A stretch of DNA of 5,333 nt from Planctomycetota bacterium (GTDB lineage Bacteria; Planctomycetota; Phycisphaerae; SM23-33; FEN-1343), in the NCBI GenBank assembly GCA_013203365.1, contig JABMQG010000117.1:1-5333 (forward strand), in the 5' to 3' direction. Of the stretch, positions 4,378 through 5,333 are shown piece by piece; positions within the stretch are counted from its first letter, which is position 1, and each line of letters opens with the position of its first letter. The translations under genes and the position numbers were made by a program. The notes beneath the pieces are model-generated. The model ran no database searches. It had not been told where the DNA came from and saw nothing but the letters and a program-made list of their open reading frames with translations.

Positions 4378-5333
4378 TCAGTTCCGCAGGAGTGTTGCCA
4401 CGGTTTCGTACAGTCGATCCAGTTCCGGCCCGACGCTCAGGCGATAGCACCGACTTGCCCGCACCAACTGAGCCAAGGCGGCGAAGCTTTCGCGTGCCCT
4501 GGCCGTGGCCAGGCCGGAAGCGGCACGGACGTTCTGCCGGGCCAGTTCGGCAATTGCGGCAAGAGCGTCCACAGGCTGGGCGGCATGGGCATGATCGTTC
4601 CTCGGCTGGAGGAAGAGCAGAATTCCCGGCCGGGTGGTCTGTTTCGGGTTTGCGCCGGGCAGTCGTTCAAGGTCGATGAGGAACTCCTCCGTGCTGGCGA
4701 GGGCCTTTCGTAGGGGCAGGTCGGCCAGCCAGGCCAGCAGCCCCAACGTTCGCCTGTGAACCTTGCACGGCCGGGGCAGGCCCCAGATCGACAGGCCGAC
4801 CGAAGGTGTCCCGCGCCTGATGAAGGCGGCGTCGTCCGTCAGCAGAGGCAGACCCGCCCTGGCCAGCGCCAGGGCAGCGGTGGTCTTTCCCGTGCCGCTT
4901 TTGCCGACGAGCATGACGGCCTTGGTCTGGTCGGTTGCCGTCTCCGCAAGTACGGCTGCGTGGACAACGTGGTGGCCCGCTTGGGCGAGCAGCTCGCACA
5001 GCATCGGCGTGATGGCTCCCTGGTTGAGGCAGTCCTCCATGCCCGCGACGACCGTGATGTCAATCCGGCGGCGGCTGGGGGCCAGGCGGGCACATGCCCG
5101 GCCCGGCAGAAGGATGAGCAGTGAGGCGCCGGCCCGGTAGTGCCGGGCCTCAAAGCCGGCCGGCAGGAGGCCTTGCCACGACAGGGACATTCCGCTTGTA
5201 TCCGGCTCGGTGAGCCGCTCAACCGACTCCAGGCGAACGGTGACGTCGGCTTGGGCGGCCAGGTCGACGGCGAGCGGGGCGATAGCGGCTGCAAACGCGT
5301 CGGCGAGCGCGCGGTCCGTTGTCTCGGCGCGTA
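4378..5333 (-). CDS. HPr-kinase-related P-loop kinase, 5' end beyond the window
   Basis: The product resembles the HPr kinase-like proteins of exosortase and lasso-peptide clusters (HprK-related kinase A type, PadeK-like), which phosphorylate a serine of a protein or precursor peptide. The Walker A motif GKSGTGKTT is encoded at 4879-4905; the following LLTDDAAFI stretch supplies the Walker B-type acidic pair, and a GLPRPCK motif lies further on, as in HprK relatives. The frame stays open for 47 codons before the first ATG (5190) to the edge, and those codons read like protein (for example ADVTVRLESV), so the ATG at 5190 is not the start. At least 317 residues lie in the window, close to the family's usual length, so probably only the first few residues are missing. 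It heads the visible part of the minus-strand operon. True HPr kinase is less likely, since no HPr gene or its usual neighbours are present. Confidence 0.75.
   Translation of the reverse strand, partial: RAETTDRALADAFAAAIAPLAVDLAAQADVTVRLESVERLTEPDTSGMSLSWQGLLPAGFEARHYRAGASLLILLPGRACARLAPSRRRIDITVVAGMEDCLNQGAITPMLCELLAQAGHHVVHAAVLAETATDQTKAVMLVGKSGTGKTTAALALARAGLPLLTDDAAFIRRGTPSVGLSIWGLPRPCKVHRRTLGLLAWLADLPLRKALASTEEFLIDLERLPGANPKQTTRPGILLFLQPRNDHAHAAQPVDALAAIAELARQNVRAASGLATARARESFAALAQLVRASRCYRLSVGPELDRLYETVATLLRN

Noticed and set aside
1..5333. CRISPR array, tRNA, rRNA or tmRNA gene
   Set aside because: I saw no regularly spaced repeats, cloverleaf arms or conserved rRNA stretches on either strand, although smpB made me look for ssrA.

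Overview
The window is GC-rich bacterial DNA with a housekeeping pair in the middle and accessory DNA on both sides. I cannot fix the taxonomy from the sequence. The SmpB and deformylase are ordinary bacterial proteins. The high GC, weak Shine-Dalgarno sequences, and the kinase / nucleotidyltransferase / B12-radical-SAM operon would suit a Planctomycetota-like or deltaproteobacterial-like genome, but that is a low-confidence guess.

Left region (1-530, all on the minus strand). An 18-codon start of what may be a family-2 glycosyltransferase runs off the left edge. Just upstream of it lies a 64-codon broken frame. It begins like the OrfA of an IS3-family insertion sequence and ends like the C-terminus of a family-4 glycosyltransferase, which looks like the scar of an IS insertion followed by deletion in a glycan-synthesis locus. 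The ribosome binding site of the IS remnant is buried in a perfect 9-bp stem. Further right is a 47-codon, very basic small ORF (530..387, minus) with its own good promoter, a leader hairpin and a Shine-Dalgarno sequence. It may be a real, overlooked gene.

Middle region (about 531-1890, plus strand). A relatively AT-rich spacer carries divergent promoters. The plus-strand promoter has a perfect TATAAT only 7 bases before the ATG of peptide deformylase (def), which predicts a leaderless mRNA. def is followed 3 bases later by smpB, the tmRNA partner protein, so the two are probably co-transcribed. A 125-base convergent spacer follows, with short hairpins but no classical intrinsic terminator.

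Right region (1891-5333, minus strand). Three tightly packed genes are read from the right edge leftward: an HPr-kinase-like P-loop kinase (its true start lies beyond the window), a PF14907-type nucleotidyltransferase, and a cobalamin-binding radical SAM enzyme whose start overlaps the previous stop as ATGA. Kinase plus nucleotidyltransferase is a pairing seen in lasso-peptide clusters and in exosortase / PqqD-associated clusters. With a B12-radical-SAM enzyme added, this looks like the left part of a peptide- or glycan-modification cluster. No precursor peptide, transporter or recognition protein is visible inside the window, so the product is unknown.
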